From Liolophura sinensis (taxonomy: Eukaryota; Mollusca; Polyplacophora; Chitonida; Chitonidae): a stretch of 64,000 bases of DNA. The position numbers and the translations under genes were made by a program. Within the stretch, counting starts at the first letter, position 1. Each line of letters begins with the position of its first letter. Location: the NCBI RefSeq assembly GCF_032854445.1, contig NC_088304.1:31877732-31941731 (forward strand). The letters run 5' to 3'. The notes beneath the pieces are model-generated. The model was not told the DNA's origin, did no database searches, and saw nothing but the letters and a program-made list of their open reading frames with translations. Below, piece after piece: positions 1 to 11,195 of the stretch.

Positions 1-224
1 TCAATCGCTTTTATTGTGACAAAGATCTTACATATAAGGTATACCAAAATTCCTTATCCATCACAAAGATTGTACTCACAGCTTGCGTTTCCTAGCCATG
101 CAAGCATCTTAACCATCCACGATCTGCCTTTTGCTTTTTCTCGGCTATAGCTATACAGCGTTGCTGATGGGCATCTACCACTCAGTTACTCGATCCTGAT
201 TAATTTATTTGTATGGGATTTAAC

Positions 225-345
225 AACGGCCTTCCCCCGGGCTCTGATAATGTCGTCCCATCATAATGCTGTCCGCTGTCGTATAAGTGAAATATTCTTG
301 AGTACGGCATTAAACACCAACCAAATCAATAAACAAATAAATAGC
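225..345 (+). mobile_element. SINE family 1, 3' fragment
   Basis: Matches the 3' two-fifths of the full copies at 57792-58070: CCCCCGGGCTCTG, a diverged CCATAATGCT, then TATAAGTGAAATATTCTTG, ACACCAA and an AAATAAAT tail. Confidence 0.85.
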
Positions 346-365
346 GGTCAGATTAATGCATGGGG

Positions 366-690
366 AAAACTGAACAGACTCCAGGGAATCATTGTTCAAG
401 GGCACGAGATCATTGTTCGAGGGCGCAAAATCATTGGTCAGTGGCGCACTGAAGATCGCTGGTTAAGAGAACGATTTCATTGATGAAAGTAGCGAGATAT
501 TGGTCAAGGGAGCGAGATCACTAGTCAAGGGAGCGACAGACATTATTAATCAAGGACGCAATGGAGACCACTGGTTAAGGGTGCACTGGAGATCATTTGT
601 AAAGGACGCCAGAAAAGGGTCTCACTGGAGGTCATTGGTCAAGGGCGCGATGGAGATCATTGGTCAAGGGCGCGATGGAGATCATTGGTC
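366..690 (+). repeat. Minisatellite of about 25 bp (GGTCAAGGG...GAGATCATT)
   Basis: Tandem units built on GAGATCATTGGTCAAGGGCG; the last three are almost identical with period 25, earlier ones are diverged and include inserted pieces. It begins directly after the SINE tail. Confidence 0.8.
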
Positions 691-1394
691 ATTTTTTGAT
701 TAGTTCTTAATTAAAGGCGTACTCAAAGATTTTTTCACTCCTATTTGACGGCGGTCAATGTTATGAGTGCATGAGGGGAAACCATATAGTGCCTGGAGTA
801 AACCATCGCAACCTGGCAAAATTACTTACAACGTTGCAACAGAACAAGCGAGAATGGAGTTAAACACGCGGCCTCATTAGTCACGTTCCTAACAGCTGCT
901 GTGAGCCTGGGATTGCCATATTTCCAATATTAACATAAAGAACATGAGAATTTGTGACAAACACAACTCGAAAACAAAAACGATGATTTGAAAGGAAACA
1001 GGATATAAATTTACTTTGCCATCTTCCATTATTCTCTCTTATTAAGTAACATAAGCGAAGCCAATCAGACAATGAAGGCAAAGAAACGATAATTGGCTCA
1101 CCCTCAAGGTTCATGAAATTAAAGCAGTACGGTCGGTCTTGTTAACGTCACCTGACACAGGATACACGTATTCACATTATAAACTGTGGCACCAGTTGTA
1201 GTCACCCAACATTCGCCACAATTTTGACAATTTTTAAGCCTTACTGCACAAGAAATCTGACAAAACCTTCGCGAAAAGAATATTACCCACAACCAATGTG
1301 CACAGTTTTCTGGCCTATTGAAAGAGGGCTGACAATGTGCAAGTGTGTACAAACGCAACGTCACTTTGTTGGGCTCTAACAACAATTCACAAAG
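691..1394. other. Non-coding stretch, no feature recognised
   Basis: AT-rich DNA with short ORFs only, none with splice signals or known motifs. Confidence 0.5.
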
Positions 1395-1413
1395 TACATA
1401 CATATATATATAC

Positions 1414-1444
<31 letters not shown>

Positions 1445-1539
1445 CATACATATACATATACATACATATACATATATATACATATACATATACATATATA
1501 TACATATACATATACATATATATATACATATACATATAC

Positions 1540-1583
<44 letters not shown>
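1395..1583. repeat. TA / CATA microsatellite
   Basis: About 190 bp of alternating TA with interspersed ACATATACATA blocks, ending in an uninterrupted TA run at 1548-1583. Confidence 0.97.
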
Positions 1584-1586
<3 letters not shown>

Positions 1587-2036
1587 TGGTAACTACATTA
1601 AAATGTGAAACTTTTCACATTAATCACACTTAAACAGCAACGACCTTGTAGTCAGGTATTGTCTTTCCCTTCACCATTCAATGGATGTAACTTCACAGCT
1701 AAGGATGCGCCAGTCTGCCACGTAAGGAAGCAAATTTTGAGAACTCTTATAATAAAGAACTCGTCTTCTTGACTACTACATGTTTATTGTCATACAATTA
1801 TGTAACGCCATCGTTTGCTAAATTTTTCTCCGTTTGTAGCAGCACATAATTCAATCCAATTTCTGCGTGTTATCTTCTTTTCACCACATGAATAGCTGCT
1901 TCGAACAGATCAGTAAACAGTGGACTGGAGGACAATGTCTGTGGTAGTTGTGGAACAACTGTTACGATTCACCAAACTTTGACAGAAACCTGTGCCCAGT
2001 TTTCAGTTAAATGTTAACTATAACCAGTTGATTTAC
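1584..2036. other. Non-coding stretch, no feature recognised
   Basis: No coding frame, tRNA or SINE core seen between the microsatellite and the putative exon at 2037. Confidence 0.45.
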
Positions 2037-2486
2037 CCTCTTTGTGGAAGATTTTCTCGGATTCTTTGTGTTTTGAAATTTTGTCGACGAGTTCCGGGCA
2101 TGTACACCTTCGCTTTTTTTCAACAACTCTCCAAACATATCTTTCATCTTCTCAAACCCGCTGTCAGCTTTGACGGACTTCCCGTCTGTCAGAATTGTCC
2201 ATAGCGGTCCCTTTGGGGAGTATGGGTACGTCCGAGGCCAGTTCACGGGACTTGACAAAAATCGAAATGTTTCCTGTTGAATTTGCAAACTACGTGACCT
2301 GTGGTCAGTGCTTATTGTCCGCACCACAGATAAGCGGGTTAAAATCACCGGACAAGTCCATCGAAGGAAACCCAACATTTTTAAGAGGTCGAGGACCATG
2401 AAGACAGTTCCACCGGCGAGAATGACGACGCACACAATCTGCATCCATTGCCAGACTTCCTGTCGTCTGCTCACCACAAGCTTCAT
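2037..2486 (-). CDS. Putative type II membrane protein, first exon
   Basis: An ORF starting MKLVVSRRQEVWQWMQ with a hydrophobic segment IVCVVILAGGTVFMVLDLL directly after a basic N-terminus, then a hydrophilic stretch (PVNWPRTYPYSPKGPLWTIL). This layout resembles Golgi glycosyltransferases or sulfotransferases, but no catalytic motif is present. The frame continues to a stop at 2007; a donor-like AGAGG|GTAAAT at 2037 suggests the exon ends there. No downstream exon was found in 1-2036, so the rest would lie outside the window. Confidence 0.35.
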
Positions 2487-2676
2487 CTTCTCCGATTAGG
2501 GATTTCACCACAGCGATCGTGGGCTAGGTACTGCAACAGTTTCACCTGCAGTTCAGGCCAACCTCTGCCCTCTTCAGTTCCCTCTCATAGACACTGCCTC
2601 TTCAGTTAAGAACTGCGGAGATACAACAAAGTACAATACAATCAATTAAATTGTCCACCTTAGAGCATAAGATCTG

Positions 2677-3060
2677 CCCTGCTTACTCCAGCCATAGCCA
2701 TACTCTGCCCCTGCCCAGCTTACTCCAGCCATAGCCATACTCTGCCCCTGCCCTGCTTAGTCCAGCCATAGCCATACTCTGCCCCTGCCCTGCTTAGTCC
2801 AGCCATAGCCATACTCTGCCCCTGCCCTGCTTACTCCAGCCATAGCCATACTCTGCCCTGCCCTGCTTAATCCAGCCATAGCCATACTCTGCCCCTGCCC
2901 TGCTTACTCCAGCCATAGCCATACTCTGCCCCTGCCCTGCTTACTCCAGCCATAGCCATACTCTGCCCCTGCCCTGCTTACTCCAGCCATAGCCATACTC
3001 TGCCCCTGCCCTGCTTACTCCAGCCATAGCCATACTCTGCCTCTGCCCTGTTTACTCCAA
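2677..3060. repeat. 37-bp minisatellite, about 10 units
   Basis: Near-identical units of CCAGCCATAGCCATACTCTG plus CCCCTGCCCTGCTTACT, period 37 bp. A few units have A/G or single-base differences (TTAGT, TTAAT). Confidence 0.95.
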
Positions 3061-3440
3061 CCCTAGCTACACGCTATCTCTCTCCTGTTTACGCCAAGCA
3101 TGGTTATACGGTACCTCTTCTCTGTTCACTCCAACCATGGCTATACGGTACTTCCCTGTGCACTCCGCCCAAAGTTATGCGCTACCTCTGCCATGTTTAC
3201 TCCACCCATATTATACGCTACCTCTGCCCTGTTTACTCTTCCCAGAGCCATACGCTAACTCTAACATGTTTACTCCAACCATATCTACACGCTATCTTTG
3301 ATCTGATTACTGTATCCATAGCTATACGCTACCTCTGCCCCAATTACTTTATCCATAGCTATACGCTACCTCTGGCCTTTTCATTCCACCCATATAGCCA
3401 TACGCTACCTCCGCACTGTTTACTGCAACCACAAATTGGA
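3061..3440. repeat. Diverged continuation of the 37-bp minisatellite
   Basis: Older-looking units of similar length with GCTATACGCTACCTCTG and CCCTGTTTACTCCAACC, continuous with the array before it. The gradient from young to old units suggests growth from the left side. Confidence 0.8.
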
Positions 3441-3763
3441 GATATGTCGTATACGTAAATACGTATACACGGATTTTTCCCGTGGATTTCCCCCGTAATT
3501 TCCGTGGATTTTTCTCTCGTTCACTATGGGCTAAAGAAATAATTTCGCAGCAACTAATCGGACCCTGACAAGTGAAAATAGCAGTTTAACTCCAGCACTC
3601 ATTAGCCCTACATATAACATGTGGACTAAACTTACGTAGCTTTAAATAACAGTATAGATATAGGTAAGTGGTCTCAGTAGGCTCTTATATATGGCGGTTA
3701 CAACAGTTATAATATGCGTTATTATGTGGATTAATATGTGAATTAATATAAGTGTAAAGATTT

Positions 3764-3868
3764 ATTTATTTATTTAATTTATATATTTGATTGGTGTTTT
3801 ACGCCATACTCAAGAATATTTCATTTATACGACGGCGACCAACATTAAGATGGAAAGAAACCGAGTAA
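3764..3868 (-). mobile_element. SINE family 1, 3' fragment
   Basis: Tail-first on the plus strand: TTATTTATTT, TTGATTGGTGTTTTACGCC, CTCAAGAATATTTCA, then a diverged body ending GAAACCGAG. Confidence 0.88.
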
Positions 3869-4170
3869 ATATATAGATGTACAAATGCACATGGATATGA
3901 ATAACAATGATTACCTCTGACAAACTCACCTAATTTCCTTTAAATGCATTCAGACTCACAGCCTTGACAAAAATGCCGTGGAAATTTAGCTATATAACTG
4001 AGTAAAGTCCAGACAGACAGGATAACTCGTGATCCCTCATGTTTTCATATGTTCTAGTACCTGAGGGAAGAGGACTGAAATGTGCGTTCCCACAAAGCAT
4101 TAAAGCTTTACGTCTAAAATTCTCGCAGTTATAAGGCCTACAACTATACCATTATTTCACGTTAATCAAT

Positions 4171-4472
4171 AGAGTGAGTGAGTGAGTGCTTGGGGTTTAA
4201 CGTCGTACTCAACAATTTTTCAGTCATATCACGACGAAGGAATCATTAGGGTGCTTGTACGTGTAATGTGCCTCCTTGTTGCAGGACGGATTCCCACCGC
4301 TCTTTTATTTAGTGCTGCTTCACTGAGACGACTTACCGAAGGCAAGTAAGCCGCCAGTCGTTGCACTATCCCCTTCATGCTGAACGCCAAGCGCGGAAGT
4401 TACAACTTCCTCTTTTAAAGTCTTAGGTGTGACTCGATCAAGGATTGATCCTGGATCTACCGGTCCCGTTAA
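4171..4472 (-). mobile_element. SINE family 2, near full length
   Basis: Starts with GAGTGAGTGAGTG, GGGGTTTAACGTCGTACTC, then a body (CTCCTTGTTGCAGGACGG, GCTGCTTCACTGAGACGAC, CCTTCATGCTGAACGCCAAG) shared with 5240-5475, 42231-42420 and 51393-51710, ending GGATTGATCCTGGATCTACC, which resembles a tRNA T-arm read in reverse. Head-to-tail direction is minus. Confidence 0.85.
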
Positions 4473-5239
4473 TCAATAGAACAACCATGCAGGTGTGTAC
4501 CACATGTGCATCTAAAAGGGCAAGGTCGGAAACTAGGATTCATCAGCTTTAGAAACAAAGCATTTCTCTGGTAGTTTTTTTTTTGTTTCGTGTCCCGCGA
4601 GTGTCATGAAACCATCAGTTGACTGTTATAGCTATCCCATAATACTACGTCAAATTAGGTGACAGCAATGACGCAGTCCAGGTAAATCACTTATCTGTGT
4701 GCTGACGTTTAGATGGAAAGTTGCATCGGCCACAACCTGTAGTTTTATAATGAACTAATGTCTCCAAGACACTGTTGAGAACTTACGTCTGTTTCGCCCT
4801 TACACGATTCCCCTTGTAATCCCCTTGTATTCCCCTTGTAGTAAAAACCACATATCATTTTCACCTGTTCTCAATAAGCTTACTGCAAGACTCTCCAAAA
4901 CGGTATTCAGGAGCCCGTTGATTTTTCTTCTGCACCCACGGGCGTTCAGTAATATGCATTCTATAGATTGTACCAACACTTTGAGAAGTAACCGTTAGAA
5001 ACCAATCATCCTGGATTTGAGCGGTCATATAAATACGTTGTATAACAAAGATACCCCCTCCCCCACGGGCATGTCGCCAAACATGAATATCTGTTTTAAT
5101 AACGCTATCGTAGGTCACTATTTTGTTGCCAAGAATTTCCGAGTTCATGTTCGTGTAGTCTGACATGAAGTATTGCTATCCAGACCAATCAAATGACCTC
5201 TCTAAAATGTCAGTTGCTATGACTTATTCACAAAGCACA
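4473..5239. other. Stretch without a supported gene
   Basis: Contains a minus ORF of 101 codons (5166-4861) with no recognised motif and no splice sites, and three short CCCCTTGTA repeats at 4810-4845. I do not call a gene. Confidence 0.4.
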
Positions 5240-5476
5240 GAATTATATGTTCAGCATGAAAGGGAAAGTGCAACGACTGGCCGACCCGTATCGATGTAAT
5301 GGCTCGAGCGGGACGGCTTACTTGCCTTCGGAAAGGCGTCTCAGTGAAGCAGCACTAGATAAAAGAGCGGTGGAAATCCGACCTGCAACAAGGAGGCACA
5401 TTACATGCATTCTAAGGATTCCTTCGTCGTGATATGACTGAAAAATTGTTAAGTGCCCCAAGCACTCATCAGAATT
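5240..5476 (+). mobile_element. SINE family 2, 3' two-thirds
   Basis: Head-to-tail on plus: CATGAAAGGGAAAGTGCAAC, GCCTTCGGAAAGGCGTCTC, CAACAAGGAGGCACATTAC, then the core ATATGACTGAAAAATTGTTA and CCCCAAGCACTCAT. Confidence 0.85.
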
Positions 5477-5654
5477 AAATGTCCTGGCACAGGGGATTCA
5501 TTTAAACTGTGAGGCTGTTCTATGTTTCAGTGCATGACACACCCGTATAAATATGTCGTTATAATAATTGGCAAGAAGGAGAAACTGTGGTGACATGACG
5601 GAAATAATGCTGGGGCATATCACGTTTGTCTTGCGCATGACATTAGCAGAAAAT

Positions 5655-5735
5655 GACTCCTCTTCGTCATATGACTGGAAAATTGTTAAGTACGACGTTA
5701 AACCCTAAGCATACATACATACATACACACATGCA
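5655..5735 (+). mobile_element. SINE family 2 core fragment with CATA-repeat tail
   Basis: Only the 3' core remains (TCATATGACTGGAAAATTGT, TACGACGTTAAACCC), followed by an expanded CATACATACATA tail. Confidence 0.75.
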
Positions 5736-5773
5736 TACATAAATACATATATTTCTCTGAATGGATCAGAAAA

Positions 5774-5918
5774 AAGTCTCCAGCAACCTGCGGATGGTCG
5801 TGGGTTTCCCCCTGGCTCTGTCTGGTTTCTTCCCACCATAATGCTGACCGCCGTCGTGTAAGTGAAATATTCTTGAGTACGGCGTAAAACACCAATCAAA
5901 TAAATAAATAAATAAATC
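5774..5918 (+). mobile_element. SINE family 1, 3' half
   Basis: CAGCAACCTGCGGATGGTCG, GGTTTCCCCCTGGCTCTG, CCACCATAATGCTGACCGCC, AATATTCTTGAGTACGGCG and an AAATAAATAAAT tail. Confidence 0.93.
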
Positions 5919-7422
5919 AGAAGAAATATTCGCTTGTACAAATGGCGGCCAAGTTCCTGGGTGCAGGAAGCTACAGTGCTCGGAGTAAACCACTGCTTTT
6001 CACAGGGGGCATGTCAAACCTTCTGACTTAAAGCCCGACCTCAGCAGCCAAATGGAACCAATTAACAAGCCAAAGTCCACACATCAAAAATATAGAAAAG
6101 TAAGGAAAGCAACTAACAGTACGTTTGACACAGAATAAATGTGTTTGTATTATTATGCAATATAATGGTAAATATATCACTGAATCACCTTTCAAGATAT
6201 ACATCTCTGGAGCGGTAGCTCGGTGGAATGCTATTTTGCAAAAGACCGAAAGAAAAATAATATATAATGAAAGCTGTCAATAAACAGCATTTCCGGGGTA
6301 TTAGCTGCTCTTCCCGTAGCAATGATCTCATTTCTGGTCAAATCCTTATTCGACTACATGCAACGGAATATTGAATGGTGCTCTCCTAGTCTCCTAGTTT
6401 TGGAAAGGATATACAAGTGTTTTCAGTTTTTATGAAACAATTTAAAAACGTCACAAAGAAGCTACCGATATCACCGCATCTGTAGGATTCCAACTTTTCC
6501 TAATCTATTTGTGTACCTGCCGCAGTTAAACTGGTCAAAAGTTGAAGACGGTTAAATTTTTAAACTCTTTTATATGCAAAGTGCTATTCCCATATATAAA
6601 CATATTGCAAAAATTAGACCAGAGAAAATCAAGGACATATTATAATCATATACTTGCACCGGCGGTATTGGATTGTACCTTCGTACCATTGTACCCGAAA
6701 CAATAATTTGTTGCAAAGGTTGAGTCCGTTCCCACAGTAAACTGCAGTAATCGGCTTCTTGTAGTCTTGCATGAAACCGCCATGTTGAAACACATTTGAA
6801 CGCTTTTTAAAACCTGTGTTGCTAATTGCATGTAAACTTCACGTCACAGCAAATAACTAATTGTAGATTCATAATTCTGACACCAGAGTGTACTAGACAA
6901 CGTTTTATTCAGGTTATTTCAAACGGCTATTACAAATGACCTACTTTTGCGCTACTTTCAAATCAAAAATCGAAAAACTACCAATTTCGGGTACTGTCAT
7001 GGAATAAAAATACGTGGAATTATTTTCATGCCAGTAGATTCATTTGTCTAGAAGAGTACCATTTTAAATGGTTTTTTTTATGACAATTCAAATATGAAAT
7101 ATAGCTGACAAGTCATGTGACTGAATCAGCCCAAAAGTTATGGGCACGACTTTAAAGTCCAACCCTAAAATTTATCTAAGTTTCATGAATTTCTGACAGA
7201 ATGGTTTTGCTATAAACATGACACAGTTTCGTTGGAAATAATAATAATAATAATCCTGACGATTTCAATAAGGTTTCATGTCGAAAGGTTTGAACCCATA
7301 AATATCAAAAATGTGCGGAAAGATGAAACAAAAAAGAGGAGCTGTCGTTTTACATCTACACAGGCGATTTTGTTCGAAGCTGGATGAATCACGCAACATG
7401 GAGACTTACCAGACGTCCATGT
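5919..7422. other. Intergenic DNA, no gene recognised
   Basis: AT-rich, with short unrelated ORFs and a small ATA repeat at 7236-7253. Nothing supportable. Confidence 0.5.
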
Positions 7423-7554
7423 CCCAGTTTCACAAAGATGTCCTTCATGTACGATAATCGCACATATAGGACAATGATATGGTGATAGTAACGTACACAA
7501 TATCGTATGACAAATATACGATAAAAATGTCGTACGCCGCTTTGTGAAACTGGG
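7423..7554. mobile_element. MITE-like inverted-repeat element (132 bp)
   Basis: Perfect 15-bp terminal inverted repeats, CCCAGTTTCACAAAG at 7423-7437 and its complement at 7540-7554, with further inner complementarity (ACGATA, CGTACG). The size and TIR style fit a non-autonomous DNA transposon. No clear target-site duplication was found. Confidence 0.6.
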
Positions 7555-7813
7555 CCCAGTTTTCACCCTATATTCTAGCCTTGTATGTGACTCGAATCTC
7601 AGATTCAGGACACCAAAAGATTCAAAGTATTCACGCTACAATTTTGAAAAAAAAAGACATGGCGCTCCAGTAGGCACAGATAGTTGTACAGGAGGTCATC
7701 GGATACCCTTCTTGCCACAGTCTTATCTCAGTGAAGAACACAAATACATTAAACTGCCTGGTTAAAAATTCCGGACACCTTGATTCTGGAATCTCCCAGG
7801 CTAAAGTTCATTC

Positions 7814-10081
7814 TCAGGAAAACTTGTATTTTTGTAACTTTGGGAAATTTCTGACGAAATTGTCAACTACTGGAAGAAAATTAACACTAAGCAAGTAACG
7901 ACCGTTTTCAGGTAATCGCCTCCAGCCATGTCTCCACATTCTATACATGACGTCTTTGCTTGTGGCCTTGCACACGGACAGATTTGTGGGCAAGTCGGAT
8001 TCATATTCTTTCAGGCATGACTTTTCAAGATTGCTACAGTTGGCTTTGAAGTCTAAAAGCTTTACCCTGGTTGCCTCGAGTGGCAGCATCCCATAAAGGT
8101 AAACGTCGTCTATCCAGAATAGTGGGACTCTCCTCGCAGCTTCTAGCAAAGGTAAAATCAGATCCGGGGTAATGAATATTGCAGGGCCTCTACAGAACGG
8201 TGGGTAATGTGTGAAATGGGGGAATTCCTTTCCGGAAACGTACCATGCATCATGGGTATTGCGGTGTATGGGAAATCCTACGTTCAACTCGCACAGCATG
8301 TGGCGTTTCTGATGTTGTAACCGTGGAAACACGTGCTGGATGACTTTATACATATTTAAATACACGTCATCATCCACTTTTATAACGAGATCAGCCATGG
8401 GACAATACGTGGCAACCCACTGGAATCCCATGATGCCTTTCGTCGATAAGTTTCTGTAGGAGTCCAGAAAATTGCCCTGTACTATATCGCCGTACTGTTG
8501 ACTCTCTGTCACTATTATCTCTGAATGTAAAGCATGAGATGTGGTACCAACTAGGAACACGAGCTTCAGACTTATATGTTTGAACGTGTATTTGTTCGCC
8601 CAGGTGTCTCGAATTGCCTGTCGTCTGCTGAAATGACTAATCGCTGTGTGAACCAGAATCACCCATAAAGTTTCCTTAATATCCGAACAGAGATTTGGGT
8701 TTTGGATAATTAAAGAGGAAGGTGACAGAGTTATGGCGAATTCCGCTTCTTTTATGGGATCCCGATCGAAGTTGAACTTGGAAAAGTCAGTTCCGGAAGA
8801 ATTCTTCTTTTGTTGTTTCCTTTCGTTTCTGGGATCCCGGTCGAGGGTAAACTTGGAATAGTCAGTTTCAGAAGAATTTTTCTTTTGTAGTTTCGTCTCC
8901 TTCCTGGTATTTCGTTCGACGTTATGCTTGGAAAAGTCAGTTCCGGAAGAATTCTTCTTTTGTTGTGTCCTTTCCTTACTGGAATCTCCGTAGAAGATAA
9001 ACTTGGAAAACTCAGTTACGGAAGAATTTTTCTTTTGTTTCGTTACCTGTTTGGGATCCAGGTCGAGGCTAAACTTGAAAAAGTCCGTTTTGGAATAATT
9101 CGTATCAGATCGTTTCGTTTCGGATTGAGGCGTAGCTTTTCGGGCAGACAGAACTGAATGGAAAGTTGGTTTTGTGTCGTTTCTCTGCAAATCTGATACC
9201 CTCTCATGTGCTAATGGTGAAGTCATGTTTTGACTTTGACGTGCATGTAACGTTCTTGGAAACTTCCGCAATGTGCGATGACTGTTTGTCTGCGTTTTCT
9301 CTTCTTTTTTGCTTGTTTCTCTAGACGTATTTGGAAGCTTTACACGAGGTTGCACTTTCGGGACTTCAGTTTGTCCGTGCGTCCAATTTTTGTCAAAGGG
9401 CCTTGGAAATTTTTTTATTCCAAAAGCGACACTACCAGATTCATTTCTACTGGTGACATTAACGCCATTTTCCTTCATCACATTCCTTACGACACCATTG
9501 CCTTTCTCAGGTGATGAGGCCTTTTCTACCAGATTCCCAGACTTTTTGTTCTCAGTATTGGCCAAATTTTCCTTCATCACATTTGTTACGGAACTATAGC
9601 CTTTCTTAGGTGATGAGGCAGATTCTAGCAGATTCCCAGACTTTTTGTTCTCAGTATTGCCAGCATTTTCCTTCATCACATTCCTTACGGAACCATAACC
9701 TTTCTTAGGTGACGAGACATTTTCTGGCAGATTCCCAAACTCCTTGCTCTCTATTTTGACAACATTTTCTTTCTTCACATTGTCTGTTTTTAGTGATGGG
9801 CCTCGCACTATCCGATTCCCAAACTCTTCCCTCTCAGTCTTCATTAATGGCGACTTAGTTTGAAGATTCTTTTTGTCCGAGATGCTTGCTTTGGTTGGGT
9901 CTATTAATCTCGCGGTATTCTTGATCTCGCGTGATGTTTGACCAGAGCTGACTGGGGTGTACCGCCTCGAATACTCAACTGAATGCAACAACACAAGTCT
10001 ATACAGCAAAAAGTATATCGCGCAACCGAGAATAACTGCCACTAAAATACTAATTGCGGGCCACCGACAACGCTTCTGCAT
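7814..10081 (-). CDS. Beta-1,3-galactosyltransferase-like glycosyltransferase (GT31), single exon
   Basis: A 755-residue uninterrupted ORF. It reads as a Golgi type II membrane enzyme that adds galactose or GlcNAc in beta-1,3 linkage from a UDP-sugar. Seen: a short basic cytosolic tail (MQKRCRW), one hydrophobic anchor at about residues 9-31, a long Ser/Lys/Asn-rich stem to about 450, then a catalytic domain with the GT31 motifs RQAIRDTW (about 482), KVDDDV (the metal-binding DxD, about 568), YPPFCRGPAIF (about 627) and WIDDVYLYGM (about 655). The stem holds three 33-aa repeats (about 110-215) and four to five 25-aa repeats (about 325-445), each of the latter starting KKNSS, a potential N-glycosylation sequon. 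The stem makes the protein about twice the usual family length (about 330-420 aa). The start is the first ATG and directly precedes the anchor. The stop is TGA at 7816-7814. An upstream non-coding exon is possible. The exact acceptor sugar cannot be told from sequence. Confidence 0.95.
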   Translation of the reverse strand: MQKRCRWPAISILVAVILGCAIYFLLYRLVLLHSVEYSRRYTPVSSGQTSREIKNTARLIDPTKASISDKKNLQTKSPLMKTEREEFGNRIVRGPSLKTDNVKKENVVKIESKEFGNLPENVSSPKKGYGSVRNVMKENAGNTENKKSGNLLESASSPKKGYSSVTNVMKENLANTENKKSGNLVEKASSPEKGNGVVRNVMKENGVNVTSRNESGSVAFGIKKFPRPFDKNWTHGQTEVPKVQPRVKLPNTSRETSKKEEKTQTNSHRTLRKFPRTLHARQSQNMTSPLAHERVSDLQRNDTKPTFHSVLSARKATPQSETKRSDTNYSKTDFFKFSLDLDPKQVTKQKKNSSVTEFSKFIFYGDSSKERTQQKKNSSGTDFSKHNVERNTRKETKLQKKNSSETDYSKFTLDRDPRNERKQQKKNSSGTDFSKFNFDRDPIKEAEFAITLSPSSLIIQNPNLCSDIKETLWVILVHTAISHFSRRQAIRDTWANKYTFKHISLKLVFLVGTTSHALHSEIIVTESQQYGDIVQGNFLDSYRNLSTKGIMGFQWVATYCPMADLVIKVDDDVYLNMYKVIQHVFPRLQHQKRHMLCELNVGFPIHRNTHDAWYVSGKEFPHFTHYPPFCRGPAIFITPDLILPLLEAARRVPLFWIDDVYLYGMLPLEATRVKLLDFKANCSNLEKSCLKEYESDLPTNLSVCKATSKDVMYRMWRHGWRRLPENGRYLLSVNFLPVVDNFVRNFPKLQKYKFS

Positions 10082-10299
10082 TTTTCCTCAGATATTCGCA
10101 TTTCTCTCTCTCATAGTTATAAAGTCGTGGCTCATGGTTTCATAAAATACTTGTTGCCCTCATAGCGTTTGATTCGCCTTTGTCATCTGAAAGAAAGAGA
10201 CACATAGTTGCTTTAAAACCGTGTTAAGTAAAGATGTTAAGATGAAGTTACTTTTGCGTTTGCCTTACTTGTATTGAGTTTTAACGTCGCTTAACCGAT

Positions 10300-10655
10300 T
10301 ATTTATTTTGGACAGGGCACGTGGGGTGTCAAGTCGAGTGTCTTCGTCATTTATTTTGGCCCGGGGTGTCAGTATAGATTGTGACGGAGTATGTGGAGTG
10401 TCACGTCGAGTGTCTTCGTCATTTATCTTGGGCCGTGCTGTCAGTATAGATTCTGGCGGGGTACTGGGGGTGTCACGTCGGGTGTTTCCAGTTGAGGGGT
10501 TTCCAGTGAGGCGGCATTATGAACGTAATATGTCCACAATGAAACCATTGTGATATGCCCGATGTCAGTGCGATGGAACGCTCGGCGACGTTAAGCCCCA
10601 CAGTAAGTGCGACGGAACGCTGGAAGCGACGTTAAGCTCCAACACACAGAAACAA
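10300..10655 (+). mobile_element. SINE family 3 copy with internal duplications
   Basis: Contains two to three diverged units of GTGTCACGTCGAGTGTCTTC and GTGCTGTCAGTATAGATT, then two tandem cores ending GACGTTAAGCCCC and GACGTTAAGCTCC. The body matches 23460-23655. Confidence 0.65.
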
Positions 10656-10755
10656 CACCAACAAATAGATCAATGCCATAGTCGTGTTTATTTTTGTTTT
10701 TTTATTTTTGTTGCTTTGTTACAGCGCCTGTTGATCTTACAACTTGTGTAATAGT

Positions 10756-11005
10756 TTTGTAATAATTTTCACTCTAAGTCTATAGAAAATTCTGACATTT
10801 TGTCTTTAATAAATACAATTTTGTGGAAGTATATCTTACGTTTCGTAGGACAGAAATATCTAAAACTTACACCTTCTGAAAGCTACTGATTGCGTAGGCT
10901 AATATTTTTGCACTAATTTTCACTGTAGGTCATTGGGGAAAGCTGATGTTTTATCTTTCATAAATACAAAACTTTATGTGTAAGTATACCTTACCTGGCA
11001 TAGGG
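10756..11005. repeat. Two diverged copies of a dispersed repeat
   Basis: Blocks at about 10756-10855 and 10908-11010 share TAATTTTCACT, GTCTTTAATAAATACAA-like and AGTATA-CTTAC segments in the same order about 152 bp apart. A related piece occurs at 48455-48510 (TTCTGATGTTTTATCTT). Confidence 0.55.
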
Positions 11006-11195
11006 CAGATCCATGTTGACTGCTCGGCACTGGTAACATGTACTTCCAACTAGCTGGTGCATTCAAACGGCTATGAGGACTGGTAAAATGAGTGAGGACT
11101 GAAAAGGCTAGTCTGCAAAGCTATGAGTATACAACCTTTCAGGTGTAGAAGAATTCCGTCGCAAACGGAAAATATCGAAAGAGCAATGCCTCTAT

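Noticed and set aside
1337-1633. Tyr/Ile-rich ORFs on both strands
   Set aside because: Pure translation of the TA/CATA microsatellite; the same holds at 14602-14878, 34102-34443 and 45405-45632.
2677-3060. CRISPR-like direct repeats
   Set aside because: Units are head-to-tail without unique spacers and the DNA is clearly eukaryotic; it is a minisatellite.
5698-5993. Overlapping minus ORFs of 65-78 aa
   Set aside because: Translation of a SINE copy; similar peptides ([14 protein letters not shown]) recur at every antisense SINE copy.
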